Positions 46,390 to 56,560 of a DNA stretch of 64,000 nt are shown here, piece after piece (position 1 is the stretch's first letter; the number at the start of each line of letters is the position of its first letter). Under the pieces are notes generated by a model. The model saw only the letters and a program-made list of their open reading frames with translations, was not told where the DNA came from and searched no databases. The stretch is from CAVQMB01 sp963713445 (lineage in GTDB: Bacteria; Pseudomonadota; Gammaproteobacteria; Competibacterales; Competibacteraceae): the NCBI GenBank assembly GCA_963713445.1, contig CAVQMB010000007.1, positions 95,012 through 159,011 of the forward strand, read 5' to 3'. Both the position numbers and the translations under genes were made by a program.

Positions 46390-47085
46390 ATGCTTTGTGG
46401 TATGTCCAAAGAAAGTCCCAATACTGTTGTTCTTCGCTGCTTTGCCGACATCTGCAAGGCACTGGGGCACGCCCATCGGCTGCGCTTGGTGGAGCATCTG
46501 GCCCAGGGTGAACGCAGCGTCGAGGCGCTGGCCGCGCGCACCCGACTGTCGTTCGCCAACACCTCGCGGCATCTGCAGCAGTTGCGCCACGCCGGCCTGG
46601 TCGAAACGCGCCGTCAGGGCAAGCACGTGCTCTACCGGCTGAGCGATGACGCGGTGGTCACACTGGTATCGGCCGTCCAGGTGGTGGCCGAGCGCCGCGC
46701 CGGTGAACTCAAGCGCATTGCCCGGCTGTATTTCCGCGCCCGCGACGCGTTCGAAGCGGTGTCGCGTAACGAGTTGCTCGAGCGTCTGCAGCAAGACGAG
46801 GTCACGGTGCTGGATGTGCGACCCCGGGACGAGTTCATTCAGGGCCATGTGCCCGGCGCTCTTAACATCCCGCTGGATGAACTCGAGACGCGACTGGAGG
46901 AACTGCCGCCCAGCCAGGAGGTGGTGGCGTATTGTCGCGGACCATACTGCGTGCTGGCTTTCGAAGCCGTCGCACTGCTACGGCAAAAGGGGCGTCGGGC
47001 CCGGCGTCTCGAACAGGGATTTCCGGAATGGCGGACGGCAGGGCTGCCGGTCGAAGTCTCGCCCAGCGCTGACCGCCGCCAATGA
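46390..47085 (+). CDS. ArsR-family repressor fused to a rhodanese domain
   Basis: About 231 residues from ATG 46390 (ATG 46402 also possible; a TTG at 46372 lies inside the operator). The N-terminal winged helix is of ArsR type: FADICKALGHAHRLRLVEHL, then FANTSRHLQQLRHAGLVETR. A C-terminal rhodanese domain starts at about residue 130 (VTVLDVRPRDEFIQGHVPGA). Its active loop, VAYCRGPYCVLA, carries the catalytic Cys. This fusion occurs in several bacteria and is thought to sense sulfur species or oxidants. It would regulate the divergent MFS-TPP enzyme genes. No thioredoxin or sulfur-transfer gene is adjacent. Confidence 0.85.
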   Translation: MLCGMSKESPNTVVLRCFADICKALGHAHRLRLVEHLAQGERSVEALAARTRLSFANTSRHLQQLRHAGLVETRRQGKHVLYRLSDDAVVTLVSAVQVVAERRAGELKRIARLYFRARDAFEAVSRNELLERLQQDEVTVLDVRPRDEFIQGHVPGALNIPLDELETRLEELPPSQEVVAYCRGPYCVLAFEAVALLRQKGRRARRLEQGFPEWRTAGLPVEVSPSADRRQ

Positions 47086-47099
47086 CCCAGTGGAGGCTA

Positions 47100-47510
47100 T
47101 GTCAACGTGTAACGTCAGCGAACTGGCGACGGCCGTCGCGCGGGAACTGGGCTTGCCGGAAGATCAGGTCAATGGCATCCCTATGGCCGGCATCATTCAC
47201 GACCTGGAAAAGATCAATGTCCCGGCCGGAATACTCTCCAAACCCGGCAAACTAAACGACATCGAGTTCATGCTCATCAAGGAGCATCCGAAGTCCAGCT
47301 ATAATATCCTGAATAACGTGAAATTGCCCTGGCAGATTGCCGACATCGTCCTGCAGCACCACGAAAGGCAGGATCGGTTGGGTTATCCAAGGGCTCAAGG
47401 GTGATGCGATCCTGATCGAATCGAGAATCATGGCCGTGGCCGGGACAGCACATACGATCGGGCAGTCGTTGAGGCCTGTCTGAAGCTTTCCGCTGAAGAG
47501 AGATTCACGT
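47100..47510 (+). pseudogene. HD-GYP domain fragment, partial copy of the gene at 56560-59416
   Basis: ELATAVARELGLPEDQVNGI, then GIIHDLEKINVPAGILSKPG, and IADIVLQHHERQD closely follow residues of the HD-GYP protein encoded at 58920-59260, and the bases match well too. The start is missing, the GSGYP motif is damaged (RLGYPRAQG then stop), and about 100 bases after GESRIMAVAG-like sequence are deleted. It is a decayed partial duplicate lying upstream of the GGDEF gene. Confidence 0.75.
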
Positions 47511-47570
47511 TCAGGAACTCATCATCGTAATCATAGCGACGTGACACACTTCATGGTGTGGTGAATCAAG

Positions 47571-50500
47571 GTGGCTGACTTTCCCGATATCGGTGGCACA
47601 GTGGCAAGACGCAGGCGGTTTGCCTACGTCGCGATGTTTGCGGTCCTTTTCTTTGCCTACCTCTATCTCAGGGATTCAACATGGCTCGGCAATAGCCAGC
47701 TGCATACCCTGATGGAAACGGTCGCGACAGTATTGTCGCTTGCCGTCGGCAGCCTCGCGCTGGTCCGCTACTACAGCAAGAAGGACAACAAGTTCCTGTT
47801 CATCGGCACGGGCTTCGTCGCCACCGCATTTCTGGACGGCTATCACGCGGTGGTCAGTTCCTCCTATTTCATCGCATACGTTCCCGTCGACACCGCCTTC
47901 GCTGATCGCATGGAGCTGGTTTGCCTCGCGCATCTTCCTGTCCCTGCTGCTGTGGCTGAGCTGGCTGTTCTGGCGGCGCGAAGACCGGCTCGGCGCAGCC
48001 GGCCTGATCAGCGAAAAACTGGTTTACGGCACAGTCACTGCGCTGGCGCTGGTGTGCTTTGCCGTCGTTGCGTTCGTGCCGATGCCGGCGGCCTACTATC
48101 AACAGCTGCCTTTCCCGCGGCCGCAGGAATTCGTTGCCTGCCCTGTTTTTCCTGCTTGCCCTGATCGGCTATCTGCGCAAGGGCAAATGGAAAACCGATG
48201 CATTCGAACACTGGCTGGTGCTGAGCCTCATCGTCGGCTTCATGGGGCAGGCCATGTTCATGTCGTTCTCCGGACAGGTCTTCGACATGATGTTCGATGC
48301 GGCACACCTGCTGAAGGCCGGATCGTACATCTGCGTGATGGTCGGCCTGCTGTTCAGCATGCAGCGTCTGTTCAGCGAATCGCTCGCGCAGCAGGAGATT
48401 GCATTCAAGAATATCTTGCTGGCTACACAGCAGGAAGTTTCGCCGGACGCGATACTCGTGGTGGACGAGCATGGAAAAATCATCTCCTACAACCGCCACT
48501 TCGTCGAGCTATGGGGCTTGACGCAAGAAATATTGGCGGCGGGCGTCGATGAGCCCGTGCTGCACTCGGTCGTTTCACAGGTGCGGGATCCTGAAACATT
48601 TCTCGCCCGCGTCAATTATCTGTATCAGCACAGATCAGAAAAAAGCCATGAAGAAATCGATCTCAGGGATGGCAGGATACTCGATCGCTATTCCGCACCG
48701 ATGCTCGGCGAGAACGGCAAGTATTACGGGCGGATCTGGTTCTTTCGTGACATTACCGAGCGCAAGCAGGCCGAACAGACGGCCATGGACGAAAGGAATT
48801 TCTCAAACACATTGATCGCAAGCCAGCCGGACTTATTCTACGTGCTTGACCCGACCGGGCGGTTTATCCGCTGGAACGACAAAATGAGAGACGTGCTCGG
48901 CTACTCCGACTCACAGATTGGCGGCAAGCAATGCTCTGGCCGTCATTCACGAGGCGGATCGCCCGGCGGTCGCCCAAAAAATCCAGGAAACTTTTGAGCA
49001 GGGTGTGGCGACCATCGAAGCGCGCCTCATCACAAAGAGGGGCATCCGGGACTATGTGTTCAATGCTACTGGTGCGGACACCGCGAAGGGCAAGTATCTG
49101 ATCGGTGTTGGTACCGATATCACCGAGCGCAAGCAGGCGGAGCAGGAGTTGCATGACAGCGAGAATCGCTACCGCAACCTCGTGGAAACCACCGGCGATC
49201 TGGTTTGGGAAGTCGACGAAAACGCGGTCTATACCTATGTGAGTCCCAGAGCGTTCGCCATCACCCATTATCAACCTGCAGAGTTGATCGGAACAACACC
49301 TTTCGACCAGATGGCGCCCGAAGAAGCCAAACGGGTTGCAAGCCTGTTTGCTAAAATTGCTGCGGCGCAACAAGCCATCGTAAATCTCGAAAACACCCGC
49401 CTGCATAAGGATGGCCATCCAATCGTCTTTGAAAGCAGCGGCGTTCCGATCTTAGGCACTGATGGAAAACTTTGCGGTTACCGTGGTATTGATCGCGACA
49501 TCACCGAGCGCAAGCTGGCCGAACAGACGGCCATTGACGAAAGGAATTTCTCAAACACACTGATCCGGAGCCTTCCGGATATCTTCTTTCGGCTTGATCA
49601 TGATGGCGGCCTGCTGCAATGGAACAAGCAGTTTGAGGTGCTGCTTGGATTGTCGCCGGAAGAAGTATCGGGGATCAACGTATTGTCAATTAATCACGAG
49701 GATGACAGGCCGCGCGCCATCCAGGCGATCCAGCAAGCCTTTGAAACCGGCTCGGCTACGTTGGAAGCCCGCCTCGTCTTGGCTGAGGGCGTTCGCGATT
49801 ACCTGCTGACGGCAACACGAATCGAAACCAAGCTCGGGGTAAATCTCATCGGCTTTGGTACCGACATCACCGAGCGCAAGCAAATGGAAGCCGAACTGCG
49901 TGAAAGCGAACTCGCCTATCGTACCTTGTCGCAGAACCTGCCCGGCATGGTCTACCGGGTGTTCGTCCGCGAGAGGCGGGCGGATGCAGTTCTATAATGC
50001 AATGCCCGTTCAAATGACAGGCTACGCAGAGGATGAACTGACAACCGGCGAGGTATGCTCGATCGAGCCGCTGATCCTGGACGAGGACCGCCCCGGCGTG
50101 GAAGCTGAAGTCATGCGCGCGATTGCAGAGAAACGCGCTTTCGCGGTGGAGTACCGGCTGAAGCACAAGGACGGTGGCATACGCTGGATGGCAGAACACG
50201 GCATGCCTGTTTACGGGACGGACGGCGCGCCACTTTATATCGATGGCGTGATCTTTGATATCACGGAGCACAAGCAGGACGAAATCAAACTCCAGCTGTT
50301 TCGAACCCTGCTCGACAATTCCAGCGATGCTATCGAGGTGATCGATCCTGCGACTATGCGTTTTTTGGACGTAAACGAAACAGAATGCCGCGAACTGGGT
50401 TACAGCCGGGAAGAACTGCTGTCCATGAGCGTAACAGACATCGAGGCGGAATTTACTGAGAAACAGGTGTCAGAGATCAAAGCGCAGATTCTGCAAAATG

Positions 50501-51588
50501 GAGAGGGGCGATTTGAAAGTGTGCATCGACGCAAGGACGATACAACCTTCCCGGTAGAAGTCAGGGCGAAAATGGTCGAAATCGGCAAACCCTACATGCT
50601 GAGCATCGTGCGCGACATCACCGAGCGCAAACGCGCGGAGCAGGCGCTCATCAAAAGCGAGGCCGAATTCCGCGCGGTTACGACAGCCGCACAGGATGCG
50701 ATATTGATGATCGACGATGAGGGAATGGTCGTGAACTGGAACAGGTCTGCAGAGCGTATATTCGGTTTTAGCTCGCAGGAAGCAATGGGCCACGAAGCCC
50801 ATGAATTACTTGCGCCGTTCCGTTACCGTGCAGATTTCAGGAAGGGCATGGTCTCGTTCCGCGAAACTGGCGAGGGTCCGGTGATAGGCAAGACTCTTGA
50901 ATTGGATGCTCTACGCAAGGATGCGTCTTCATTCCCCGTCGAGTTGTCGATCTCTGCATTGAAGCTAAATCAGCGTTGGCACGCGGTAGGCATCGTGCGC
51001 GACATCACCGACCGCAAACTTGCCGAGGCGGAAGTTCAGAAATTGCAGGAGCAACTGCGCGAACAGGCCGTGCACGACCCGCTGACGGGTCTCTACAATC
51101 GCCGCTATCTCGACGAAACGATAAAACGCGAACTGGCCCGCGCGGCGCGCTACAACCAGCCGGTCGGAATCGTGATGTGCGACCTCGATCATTTCAAGCT
51201 CGTCAACGACACACACGGCCATTTGGCTGGCGACGAGGTATTGCGGGTGTTTGCCGAGCTGTTGAAAAAACATGCGCGCGGCAGCGATATCGTTTGTCGC
51301 TTCGGCGGCGAGGAGTTTGTGCTGTTTCTTCCGGACATGCCGCCTGCTGTCGCGTATCAACGCGCCGAGCAATTGCGTACGGAGCTTGCGGCGAAACGGA
51401 TAACGCTGGGAACAGCCGTTATGCAGGTGACCGCATCCTTCGGCGTGGCGGCCTTCCCCGAGAATGGCAAGACGATGGACAGTTTGATCAGTGCCGTGGA
51501 TGCGGCGATGTACCAGGCCAAGGAGGCGGGTCGCAACCGCGTCGTGGTCTCATCGGCGCGCGCCGTTGAAGCTCCGGAGCATACGTGA
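47571..51588 (+). pseudogene. MASE3 - multi-PAS - GGDEF diguanylate cyclase, four frameshifts
   Basis: A single gene of about 1,339 codons split over four frames, starting at GTG 47571. Pieces are 47571-47940, about 47940-48140, 48140-48930, 48930-49985 and 49985-51588, and each step shifts in the same direction, as for single-base insertions. The N-terminal membrane sensor is MASE3-like (FFAYLYLRDSTWLGNSQLHT, then LWLSWLFWRREDRL). About seven PAS domains follow, each ending in a DITERKxAEQ-type segment. The C-terminal cyclase domain has AVHDPLTGLYNRRYLDE, CDLDHFKLVNDTHGHLAGDE and the active motif RFGGEEFVLFLP, then FPENGKTMDSLISAVDAAMY. It would make cyclic-di-GMP in response to membrane and PAS signals. 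As sequenced it cannot be expressed as one protein. Confidence 0.85.
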
Positions 51589-51940
51589 ATGGGAAGCCTG
51601 TAATGTCGGCAAATGGTCGGTTCTGAAGGATGCCTTGGGGTTGTCGGCGTATCAGTCAAAGACGTGCAGGAGGTGTTTTATGCCGGGATGGCGCATGTGG
51701 ATCTGGAAGCTGACCGCCGGGATAGGATCGGGCGAAACAATGCCGCCCAAAAAAACAGCCCTTGACAGGCACATCAAGACGCCGTCATCCCGCAGCAGAT
51801 GCTGTTTCATGCTTTACGAACATATTACGGCAACGTATACAATCGACATAGTCAAAGTGTCTATGAAACCCGTGGCGATTCATTTCTGTTGAATAGTTAT
51901 TTGCGACCCGGCTATCCCGGCGCAGCACAGGAAGAGCTTC
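51589..51940. other. Gap between the GGDEF gene and the six-PAS gene
   Basis: A 70-codon frame at 51680-51892 follows an excellent AGGAGGTG site, but the spacing is only four bases and the product (MPGWRMWIWKLTAGIGSG) resembles nothing. I treat it as unproven. The rest is probably the promoter of the PAS-KaiBC operon. Confidence 0.35.
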
Positions 51941-54448
51941 ATGAACGACGCACTGGAAAAGCTTCGACACGAACTGGAGGTTGCGCAACGCGCGCTGGCC
52001 GAGGCTGAAGCGCGCTGCACCCGCCAGGAGGCCGAACACCAGTCCGCCATCAAGCAAGCCGAGCTTACCCGCAAGCAAATCGAACAAGCGCACCAGCAAT
52101 GGACCTCTGCGCTGGATGCAGTGCAGGCCCCGATCTTCATGCACGACAAGGAATTTCGTGTTGTGCGTTGCAACCGAGCGTATCAGCGGTATGCCGGCAT
52201 TCCCTTCGAGCGGATCATCGGCCAGCTCTACTATGAAGTCTTCCCCAAGACCCACGCCCCGCTGCCCAATTGCCTGCGGGCGATGGAGGCAGCAACAGAT
52301 GCCGACGATGAAGAACTGACGATCGATGGCAAAACCTACCGCGCTCATGCAGTCACGATAAGAGATGAGCAAGGCGCCTATCGCTACTCCATGCATGGCC
52401 TCGAAGACATCACCGAGCGTAAAAGCGACGAAGCCAACCTGAAACTTTTTCGCGCCCTGCTCGACAGGTCCAGCGATGCTATCGAGGTGGTCGATCTGGA
52501 AACGTTGCGTTTCATTGACGGGAATGAAACAGCCTGTCGCGTCCTGGGCTACAGCCGCGAGGAATTGTTGTCGATGGGCGTCCAGGATGTGGATTCCGAT
52601 GTAGACGACTTGCAGCTGAAAGCGATTCCGGAAGCATTGCGGACAGACGGTTCGGTGATGTTTGAAAGCCGCCATCGCCGCAAAGACGGTTCCACCTTCC
52701 CGGTCGAGGTCAGCCTTTCCCGGGTGGAAGCTGACCGGGAATACGCAATTGCCGTGGCGCGCGATATCACCGAGCGCAAACGTGCCGAACAGGCTTTGCT
52801 GGATGAGAAGGCGTTCTCCGACACGCTGATCAGAAGCATGCCGGGCATCTTCTTCCTGCTCGATGCTCAAGGCAATCTGGTGCAATGGAACGAGAAGCTG
52901 GAGGAATTGCTCGGTTTGTCGCCGCAAGCGCTGTCGGGCATTCCTGCCCTGACATACATCCATGAGCAGGACAGACCGCGCGCCGACCAGGCCATACAGC
53001 AGGTCTTTGCAACCGGCTCGGCCGCGGTCGAGGTGCGCATGGTCCTGGCCGAGGGCATTGGCGATTACCTGCTGACCGGGCGCCGTATAGAAAGCCGACT
53101 CGGAATCAACCTTATCGGCTTCGGCATCGACATCACCGAACGCAAGCGTGCGGAAGCCAGACTGCTGGAAAGCGAACGCGCCTACCGTTTGCTGGCCCAG
53201 AACCTGCCGGGCATGGTCTACCGCGTGTTTGTCCGCGAGCATGGCCGGATGGGGTTCTACAACGACATGACTGTTCAACTGACCGGCTACACAAGCGATG
53301 AGCTGGTAAGCGGAACGGTATGTTCGATCGAGCCGTTGATAGAAGATGAGGATCGCCCCGGCGTAGTGACTGAAGTCGCAAACGCGATGGCGGAACATCG
53401 GTCATTTACGGTGGAATACCAGTTGCGGCACAAAAACGGCAGCCTGCGCTGGATGAGAGAATACGGCATGCCGGTTTACGGGCCAGACGACAAACCGCTT
53501 TACACAGACGGCGTGATCTTCGACGTCACTGCAAGCAAACAGGCGGAAGAACATCTAAAGCTCTTTCGCACACTAATCGACCTCTCCAGCGACTTCATCG
53601 AGGTGGTCGATCCTTCGACCTTTCAATTTTTGGACATCAACGAGACAGAGTGCCGGGTATTAGGCTACAGCCGTGAAGAGATGCTCACCATGAGCGTCTT
53701 CGACATTAATCCGACAATGACCCCAGAGCTAGTCCGGGAGGTCAAGGAAAAGTGCAGGCAGAAGGGAAGCACCATTTTTGAATCGGTGCACCAGCGCAAG
53801 GACGGCTCGACCTTTCCCGTGGAAGTCCAGGTGAATCTGGTCGAAATCGACAAAGCTTACCTGTTAAACAGCGTGCGCGACATTACCGAGCGCAGGCGTG
53901 TGGAGGCCGAGTTGCACGAGTCGTCGGAAAAGTTTCGGGCCATCTTCGATCACGCGCGCGATGGCATCATCGTGATGGACATCGACGAGCCTGTGGTCAA
54001 GTTTGCGAACAGGAGCATGGAGCAAATGCTCGGGTACGGACCGGGCGAACTGGTCGGACTGCCCTTGCCACGACTGCACCCGCCTGAAGCACTTGAGAAG
54101 GTTCGCGAGCAGTTTGAACACGACGCCCGCGGCGGTCAGAGCGATGTACAGGATATGCCCATGCTGACAAAGGACGGGCGCGTGTTGTACGCAGACCTCA
54201 GCGGATCTCTCGTCGATATCGGCGGCCAGCGTTATCTGCTGGGCGCATTCCGCGATGCCACCGAACGCCGTCGCACGGAAGCCGGCCTCGCCGAACAGCT
54301 CGAAGAACTGCGCCGCTGGCACGACGCCATGCTGGGGCGTGAGCAGCGCGTTCTCGAACTCAAGCATGAGGTGAACGTGCTGCTGGGCCAGAACGGGCAG
54401 CGGCCGCGCTATCCCAGTGCCGAATCGCCTGACCCGAAGGAGGGATAG
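51941..54448 (+). CDS. Six-PAS sensor protein without an output domain
   Basis: 835 residues. An N-terminal coiled coil of about 55 residues (EKLRHELEVAQRALAEAEAR) is followed by about six PAS/PAC units. Each is marked by an ending such as GLEDITERKSDEANL, VARDITERKRAEQAL, GFGIDITERKRAEARL, IFDVTASKQAEEHL, SVRDITERRRVEAEL and AFRDATERRRTEAGL. The C-terminus is another coiled coil (LGREQRVLELKHEVNVLLGQ) and no kinase, GGDEF or HTH domain is present. It is intact and stops three bases before kaiC. A sensor that passes signals to the KaiC-like protein by direct contact is the simplest reading, as an inference. Its PAS units are close relatives of those in the flanking GGDEF and HD-GYP proteins. 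Confidence 0.85.
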   Translation: MNDALEKLRHELEVAQRALAEAEARCTRQEAEHQSAIKQAELTRKQIEQAHQQWTSALDAVQAPIFMHDKEFRVVRCNRAYQRYAGIPFERIIGQLYYEVFPKTHAPLPNCLRAMEAATDADDEELTIDGKTYRAHAVTIRDEQGAYRYSMHGLEDITERKSDEANLKLFRALLDRSSDAIEVVDLETLRFIDGNETACRVLGYSREELLSMGVQDVDSDVDDLQLKAIPEALRTDGSVMFESRHRRKDGSTFPVEVSLSRVEADREYAIAVARDITERKRAEQALLDEKAFSDTLIRSMPGIFFLLDAQGNLVQWNEKLEELLGLSPQALSGIPALTYIHEQDRPRADQAIQQVFATGSAAVEVRMVLAEGIGDYLLTGRRIESRLGINLIGFGIDITERKRAEARLLESERAYRLLAQNLPGMVYRVFVREHGRMGFYNDMTVQLTGYTSDELVSGTVCSIEPLIEDEDRPGVVTEVANAMAEHRSFTVEYQLRHKNGSLRWMREYGMPVYGPDDKPLYTDGVIFDVTASKQAEEHLKLFRTLIDLSSDFIEVVDPSTFQFLDINETECRVLGYSREEMLTMSVFDINPTMTPELVREVKEKCRQKGSTIFESVHQRKDGSTFPVEVQVNLVEIDKAYLLNSVRDITERRRVEAELHESSEKFRAIFDHARDGIIVMDIDEPVVKFANRSMEQMLGYGPGELVGLPLPRLHPPEALEKVREQFEHDARGGQSDVQDMPMLTKDGRVLYADLSGSLVDIGGQRYLLGAFRDATERRRTEAGLAEQLEELRRWHDAMLGREQRVLELKHEVNVLLGQNGQRPRYPSAESPDPKEG

Positions 54449-54451
54449 TCC

Positions 54452-56222
54452 ATGGCCCAAGCCAAGCCAGGCTCCAGACCCGCAACCAGGGCCACGTCAG
54501 CATCAAAACCAAAATCCAGGCCGCAACTGCCGAAAGCGCCGACCGGCATCCAGGGGCTGGACGAGATCACCGGCGGCGGCTTGCCCAGAGGCCGGCCGAC
54601 GCTGGTGTGCGGCGGCGTGGGCTGCGGCAAGACGCTGCTGGCGATGGAGTTTCTGGTGAGCGGTGCGACCGAGTTCGACGAGCCGGGCGTGTTCATGTCG
54701 TTCGAAGAGACCACCAAGGACCTGACACAGAACGTCGCCTCGCTCGGTTTCGACCTGAAAGACCTGGTCGCGCGCAAAAAGATCGTGCTGGATTATGTCC
54801 ATATCGAGCGCGGCGAAATCGAGGAGAGCGGCGAATACGATCTGGAAGGCCTGTTCATCCGCCTCGGGGCCGCCATCGATGCCATCGGCGCCAAACGCGT
54901 GGTGCTGGATACCATCGAGTCGCTGTTCGCCGGCCTGCCCAACCCGCTCATCCTGCGCGCCGAACTGCGCCGCCTGTTCCGCTGGCTGAAAGACAAGGGC
55001 GTGACCGCCATCGTCACCAGCGAAAGCGGCGAACAGACGCTGTCGCGCAATGGTCTGGAGGAATATATCTCCGACTGCGTGATCGTGCTCGACCATCGCG
55101 TCAGCGAGCAGACCTCCTCGCGGCTCCTGCGCGTGGTCAAGTATCGCGGCTCGACCCACGGCACCAACGAGTATCCGTTCCTGATCGACGCAGACGGCAT
55201 TCTGGTGCTGCCGGTCACCTCGCTGGGCCTGAATCACATCGCCTCCAGCGAACGTATTTCCAGCGGCATTGCACGCCTCGACGCGATGCTGGGCGGCAAG
55301 GGCTACTACCGCGGCAGCAGCGTGCTGGTCTCCGGCACGGCGGGCACCGGCAAGAGCAGCCTCGCCGCACACTTTGCCGACGCCGCCTGCCGCCGCGGCG
55401 AGCGCGTACTCTACTTTTCGTTCGAAGAATCTCCCGATCAGATCAGGCGCAACATGGCTTCCATCGGCATCGACCTGAAATCGTGGACCAAGAAAGGCCT
55501 GCTGCAGATTAATGCGAACCGACCCACGTCTGCGGGTCTGGAATTGCATCTGACGAGAATGCACAAGGCGGTGAACACGTTCAAACCACAGGTGGTATCG
55601 TGGATTCGTTGAGCGATCTGGTCTCGGTGACAATAAGATAGAAGTCAAAGCGATGCTGATGCGGCTGGTGGATTTCCTGAAGATGAGCCAGATCACCACG
55701 GTGTTCACCAGCCTGACCAAGGGCGGCGAAGTGCTCGAGCAAACCGTGGTTGCTGTTTCCTCACTGATCGACACCTGGTTGCTGGTACGCGACATCGAGA
55801 TCAGCGGTGAGCGCAATCGCGGCCTGTACATCCTCAAATCGCGCGGCATGGCGCACTCCAACCAGATACGCGAGTTCCTGATCACCGATCGCGGCGTGGA
55901 ACTGCGCGATATTTACATCGGACATGAGGGCGGGCTGACCGGCTCGGTGCGCTTGAACAAAGAGGCGGAAATTGAAGCCGCTCAGTTGAGAAAAAAACAG
56001 GAGATTGAGGCCCGGCAAATCGAGCTGGAAAGCAAGCGCACCGCCCTGGAGGCGCAGATCGCCAAGCTGCGCGCCGATTTTGCCGTACAGGAGGCCGCCA
56101 CGTTGAAAATCATAGGCCAGGAAAAGGCCGTGAAAGCGAAGCTCGTACAAGGAGATGAGCAGATGGGCGTCCACCGCGAAGTGAATGCGAAGCGGGAGAA
56201 ACAGAAAGGGGGGGCGAAATGA
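54452..56222 (+). pseudogene. kaiC: KaiC-like double ATPase with C-terminal coiled coil, two frameshifts
   Basis: Two KaiC domains. The first has Walker A GGVGCGKT (54-61) and the Glu pair in MSFEETT (85-86). The second has SGTAGTGKSS (294-303) and FSFEESP (325-326). The frame breaks at 55612. Adding one G near 55603 and one G near 55635 restores QVVIVDSLSDLVSVDNKIEV and the rest to 56222, giving about 590 residues. In cyanobacterial KaiC the phosphorylated pair Ser431-Thr432 lies in ISTITDT; here it is VSSLIDT (55755-55775), giving Ser-Ser. The KaiA-binding tail is absent and is replaced by about 70 residues of Glu/Lys-rich coiled coil (QLRKKQEIEARQIELESKRT). The overlap with kaiB (ATGA) supports coupling. 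The two missing bases may be sequencing errors, because all else is conserved. Confidence 0.88.
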
Positions 56223-56560
56223 AAACGAAACCGCCCCGTCCCGCACAGCCAGAAGTCGAAAGCGTGCCGCACAAGAAGTCTTCCACTCATTATGTTCTGA
56301 AGCTGTACGTTGCCGGACAGTCGCCGAAATCCGTTCGCGCGATCGCCAATATCAGGAAAATCTGCGAAGAGGAATTGCACGGACAATATGATCTGGAGGT
56401 GATCGACCTCCACCAGCAGCCGCAACTGGCGCAGGGCGATCAGATCATCGCCGTGCCGACGCTGATCAAGAAACTGCCGCCCCCGCTACGGCGCATCATC
56501 GGCGACCTGTCGGACACCGCGCGCGTGCTGGTGGGGCTGGACATCAAGAATAGAATCTAA
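56219..56560 (+). CDS. kaiB: KaiB-like clock/switch protein
   Basis: 113 residues. A disordered N-terminal extension of about 22 residues precedes the thioredoxin-like KaiB fold: YVLKLYVAGQSPKSVRAIAN, YDLEVIDLHQQPQLAQ, IIAVPTLIKKLPPPLRRIIG and GDLSDTARVLVGLDI. These match KaiB signatures closely. KaiB binds KaiC rings and in cyanobacteria switches fold to reset the clock. No kaiA is present, as in most non-photosynthetic bacteria. It overlaps both neighbours by a few bases, so it is within one transcript. Confidence 0.93.
   Translation: MKTKPPRPAQPEVESVPHKKSSTHYVLKLYVAGQSPKSVRAIANIRKICEEELHGQYDLEVIDLHQQPQLAQGDQIIAVPTLIKKLPPPLRRIIGDLSDTARVLVGLDIKNRI

Noticed and set aside
46278..46562. N-terminal extension of the MFS transporter to 46562
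   Set aside because: That part overlaps the divergent ArsR-rhodanese gene and its operator; ATG 46277 has a strong ribosome-binding site.
51680..51892. Small ORF with a strong AGGAGGTG site
   Set aside because: The spacing to the ATG is only four bases and the product resembles nothing; mentioned only in the gap entry.
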